From NCBI GenBank assembly GCA_950071955.1, contig CATMOC010000152.1, positions 1 through 7,986 of the forward strand: a DNA stretch of 7,986 nt. Reading direction: 5' to 3'. A program made the translations under genes and the position numbers. A model generated the notes under the pieces. It ran no database searches and was not told the DNA's origin. It saw only the letters and a list, made by a program, of their open reading frames with translations. How positions within the stretch are numbered: position 1 is the stretch's first letter; every line of letters starts with the position of its first letter. The stretch is from an uncultured Mesorhizobium sp. (GTDB lineage: Bacteria; Pseudomonadota; Alphaproteobacteria; Rhizobiales; Rhizobiaceae). This document shows positions 6,250 to 7,986 of the stretch, piece after piece.

Positions 6250-7188
6250 ATGTCAAATAGCTCCCCGGCAAAACGCAGCGCCACCGCCCCCGGCGACGTG
6301 CTCGTATCACGCCCCGGCGACCGGCCGCGCGCCGTCCTGGTTCCGGTGGCGATGATGATCCTCGCCTGCGCGCTGGTCGCCGCGACGATGCTCTTTGCGA
6401 AGATGCTTGGCCGCGCCGTCGACGGTCCGCCTATCCACCCGCTGCAGGTGACGGCGGGCCGCTACATCTTCGCGCTGGTGGCGCTCGCGCCGGTGATCGC
6501 GTGGTACCGGCCGCCCCTGCTGGGTGCGGCGTGGGGAAATCACATGCTGCGCGTGGCGTCCGGATGGTCGGGCGTCACCTGCCTGTTCGCGGCGGCCGCC
6601 TACATGCGGCTGGCGGACGCCACCGCCATCGGCTTCCTCAATCCGATCGTCGCCATGGTGCTGGCGATCCCGATCCTCGGCGAGACCGTGGGACGATGGC
6701 GCTGGGGCGCGGCCTTCGTGGCCTTCATCGGGGCGGTGGTGCTCGTCCGGCCGGGGACGGACGCGTTCCAGCCGGCTGCGCTGCTCGCGCTGCTGGCGGC
6801 CCTGCTGGTCGGGCTGGAAGTCGTGCTCGTGAAGCGGCTCACCAACATCGAGACGCCGCTGAGGATCCTCGCCATCGGAAACATGATCGGCGGGGTCCTG
6901 GCGGTCGGCGCCGCGAGTTTCGTGTGGATCTGGCCGACGCCCATGCAGTGGATGCTGCTCGCCGGCATCGGCTTTGCCATGGTCGCTGCGCAGGCGCTGC
7001 TGCTGCAGGCGCTGAAGCGGGGCGACGCCAGTTTCGTGATACCATTGTTCTACTCGGCGCTGGTCTTTGCCGGTCTCTACGACTACGCGGTCTTCGGCGA
7101 ACGCCCCGGCATCAACACCGTCATCGGGGCGATGATGATCATCGGCGGCTCGCTCGTCATCGCCTGGCGGGAACGGTCGCGGGGGTGA
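6250..7188 (+). CDS. EamA/DMT-superfamily permease
   Basis: This encodes 312 residues from ATG 6250. Possible Shine-Dalgarno elements are GGGA at 6244-6247 (very close) and AGGA at 6234-6237 (rather far), so initiation is not strongly fixed. The frame is open much further upstream, but that stretch is antisense to the cyclase. After a hydrophilic N-terminus of about 28 residues there are about ten membrane helices arranged as two EamA repeats. Each repeat has the family pattern of a helix with a conserved Ala/Gly/Pro run followed by a Gly-Glu: ADATAIGFLNPIV...LGE (about 122-145) and ASFVIPLFYSALV...FGE (about 250-274). Members of the drug/metabolite transporter superfamily of this size export amino acids, nucleosides or other small metabolites across the inner membrane. 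The substrate cannot be inferred here and no neighbour suggests one. It is probably monocistronic; 96 bp separate it from the next gene. Confidence 0.9.
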   Translation: MSNSSPAKRSATAPGDVLVSRPGDRPRAVLVPVAMMILACALVAATMLFAKMLGRAVDGPPIHPLQVTAGRYIFALVALAPVIAWYRPPLLGAAWGNHMLRVASGWSGVTCLFAAAAYMRLADATAIGFLNPIVAMVLAIPILGETVGRWRWGAAFVAFIGAVVLVRPGTDAFQPAALLALLAALLVGLEVVLVKRLTNIETPLRILAIGNMIGGVLAVGAASFVWIWPTPMQWMLLAGIGFAMVAAQALLLQALKRGDASFVIPLFYSALVFAGLYDYAVFGERPGINTVIGAMMIIGGSLVIAWRERSRG

Positions 7189-7224
7189 CGGGCCAGCCCG
7201 AGTTCATCTCGCGACGGGGCCGGC

Positions 7225-7255
7225 CTTGACACCAGCGGACCGACACCGCTCCTAT
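7225..7255 (+). promoter_or_regulatory. Possible promoter of the DUF1611/DgcN gene
   Basis: CTTGACA at 7225-7231 contains a perfect TTGACA -35 and the alphaproteobacterial CTTGAC form. The best following -10 candidate is TCCTAT (7250-7255) at an 18-base spacing, only a partial match. Transcription would start near 7262, giving a leader of about 23 bases. It suggests separate transcription from the transporter gene. Confidence 0.35.
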
Positions 7256-7284
7256 TCGATCCGAAAAATCGCGCGGATGTCATC

Positions 7285-7986
7285 ATGCTCAAGACCCCCT
7301 ATCTGCTCTTCCTCGGAGACGCGCCGGACCAGCTCGCGGCCAAGGTGGCGCAGGGCATCCGCGACTGGCGGCCCGAATTCGCGGTCGGCCAGTTGAGGCT
7401 GGAGGGCTGCAGGGCAGACGTGAAGCTGCCGGACATGACCATCGCCGACGCGCGCGGCGCCGGGGCGCAGACGCTCGTGGTTGGGGCTGCCAACAGGGGC
7501 GGCGTCATCTCCAAGGCCTGGGTCAGGACGCTGGTCGAGGCGGCGGAAGCCGGCATGGACATCGCCTCGGGACTGCACAACCGGCTCTCCGACATCCCCG
7601 AGCTCGTGGCGGCGGCCGAGCGCTCTGGCACCCGCCTCCTGGACGTGCGTCTTCCGACCGTGAGCTATCCGATCGCCGACGGAAAGCCGCGCACGGGCAA
7701 GAGATGCCTCGCCGTCGGCACGGACTGTTCGGTGGGCAAGATGTACACGGCCCTTGCCATGGAGCGCGAGATGAGAGCGCGCGGGATGAAGGCGACCTTT
7801 CGCGCCACTGGCCAGACCGGCATCCTCATCACCGGCTCCGGCGTGCCGCTCGACGCCGTGGTGGCAGACTTCATGGCGGGCAGCATCGAATGGCTGACGC
7901 CGGACAACGACGCGGACCACTGGGACCTGATCGAAGGGCAGGGGAGCCTCTTCCATCCTTCGTATTCCGGTGTGACGATGGCGCTG
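7285..7986 (+). CDS. dgcN: DUF1611-family protein, probable D-glutamate N-acetyltransferase DgcN (3' end outside window)
   Basis: The frame is open from ATG 7285 to the window edge: 234 residues without a stop, with roughly 100 more expected from family length. The N-terminus TPYLLFLGDAPDQLAAKVA is characteristic of the family, followed by an N-terminal Rossmann-like domain (to about 120), with GAANRGG and a GLHNRLSD segment. The C-terminal half is a P-loop domain with GTDCSVGK at 145-152 (Lys152), then FRATGQTGILI and a GQGSLFHPSYSGV segment. DUF1611 proteins were long called NAD-dependent epimerase/dehydratase-like. As I recall, members of this branch were later shown to act as DgcN, acetylating D-glutamate, with DgcA racemising the product so that D-glutamate can be used as a carbon and nitrogen source. 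A dipeptide-epimerase-like dgcA gene would be expected just past the window edge. The frame stays open upstream of 7285 but without a better start. No strong ribosome-binding site is visible. Confidence 0.8.
   Translation, partial: MLKTPYLLFLGDAPDQLAAKVAQGIRDWRPEFAVGQLRLEGCRADVKLPDMTIADARGAGAQTLVVGAANRGGVISKAWVRTLVEAAEAGMDIASGLHNRLSDIPELVAAAERSGTRLLDVRLPTVSYPIADGKPRTGKRCLAVGTDCSVGKMYTALAMEREMRARGMKATFRATGQTGILITGSGVPLDAVVADFMAGSIEWLTPDNDADHWDLIEGQGSLFHPSYSGVTMAL

Noticed and set aside
7189..7200. CGGGC/GCCCG inverted repeat right after the transporter stop, as a terminator
   Set aside because: The 2-base centre leaves at most a 4-bp stem with a 4-base loop, and no T-tract follows, so it cannot be supported as an intrinsic terminator.
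7252..7956. A 234-codon minus-strand frame at the right edge
   Set aside because: It is the shadow of the DUF1611/DgcN gene, whose + strand frame shows the family N-terminus and a P-loop.

Overview
This window is GC-rich and tightly packed, and reads as a chromosomal segment of an alphaproteobacterium, most likely a Hyphomicrobiales (Rhizobiales) member such as the Mesorhizobium/Phyllobacteriaceae group. That placement rests on recalled protein resemblance and codon bias; there is no rRNA or other marker gene. I see no tRNA, rRNA, CRISPR array, insertion sequence or phage gene.

Left part (1-2405, + strand): three tightly coupled genes. They are the C-terminal end of a ligase-associated beta-CASP/metallo-beta-lactamase DNA exonuclease, a small DUF1232 membrane protein, and a complete ATP-dependent DNA ligase of the 'cisplatin damage response' type. 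Exonuclease and ligase are two of the four parts of the bacterial Lhr helicase / Lig / Exo / metallophosphoesterase DNA-repair cluster. The helicase and phosphoesterase do not follow the ligase here, because the next gene is convergent only 9 bp away. The membrane protein sits between the two enzymes as an extra cistron.

Middle (2415-4900): a minus-strand gene for an unrecognised single-pass membrane protein of 442 aa, with a conserved-looking N-terminal helical segment, a long acidic linker, one membrane helix and a beta-rich C-terminal domain with two cysteines. A 203-bp divergent spacer separates it from a + strand FMN-dependent nitronate monooxygenase. That spacer carries a perfect 7-bp inverted repeat about 24 bp before the monooxygenase start.

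Right part (4923-7986): a minus-strand membrane-anchored class III adenylate cyclase, convergent with the monooxygenase. All its catalytic residues are intact, but it is split by a one-base frameshift near 5721. A divergent 120-bp spacer leads to a + strand EamA/DMT-family transporter of 312 aa. The window ends in the first 234 codons of a DUF1611-family protein that I assign to DgcN, the D-glutamate N-acetyltransferase.

The exonuclease-DUF1232-ligase group looks like one transcription unit. The other genes look like independent transcription units. No wholly new system is evident; the points most worth checking are the cyclase frameshift, the DUF1232 gene inside the repair cluster, the operator-like palindrome and the uncharacterised bitopic protein.
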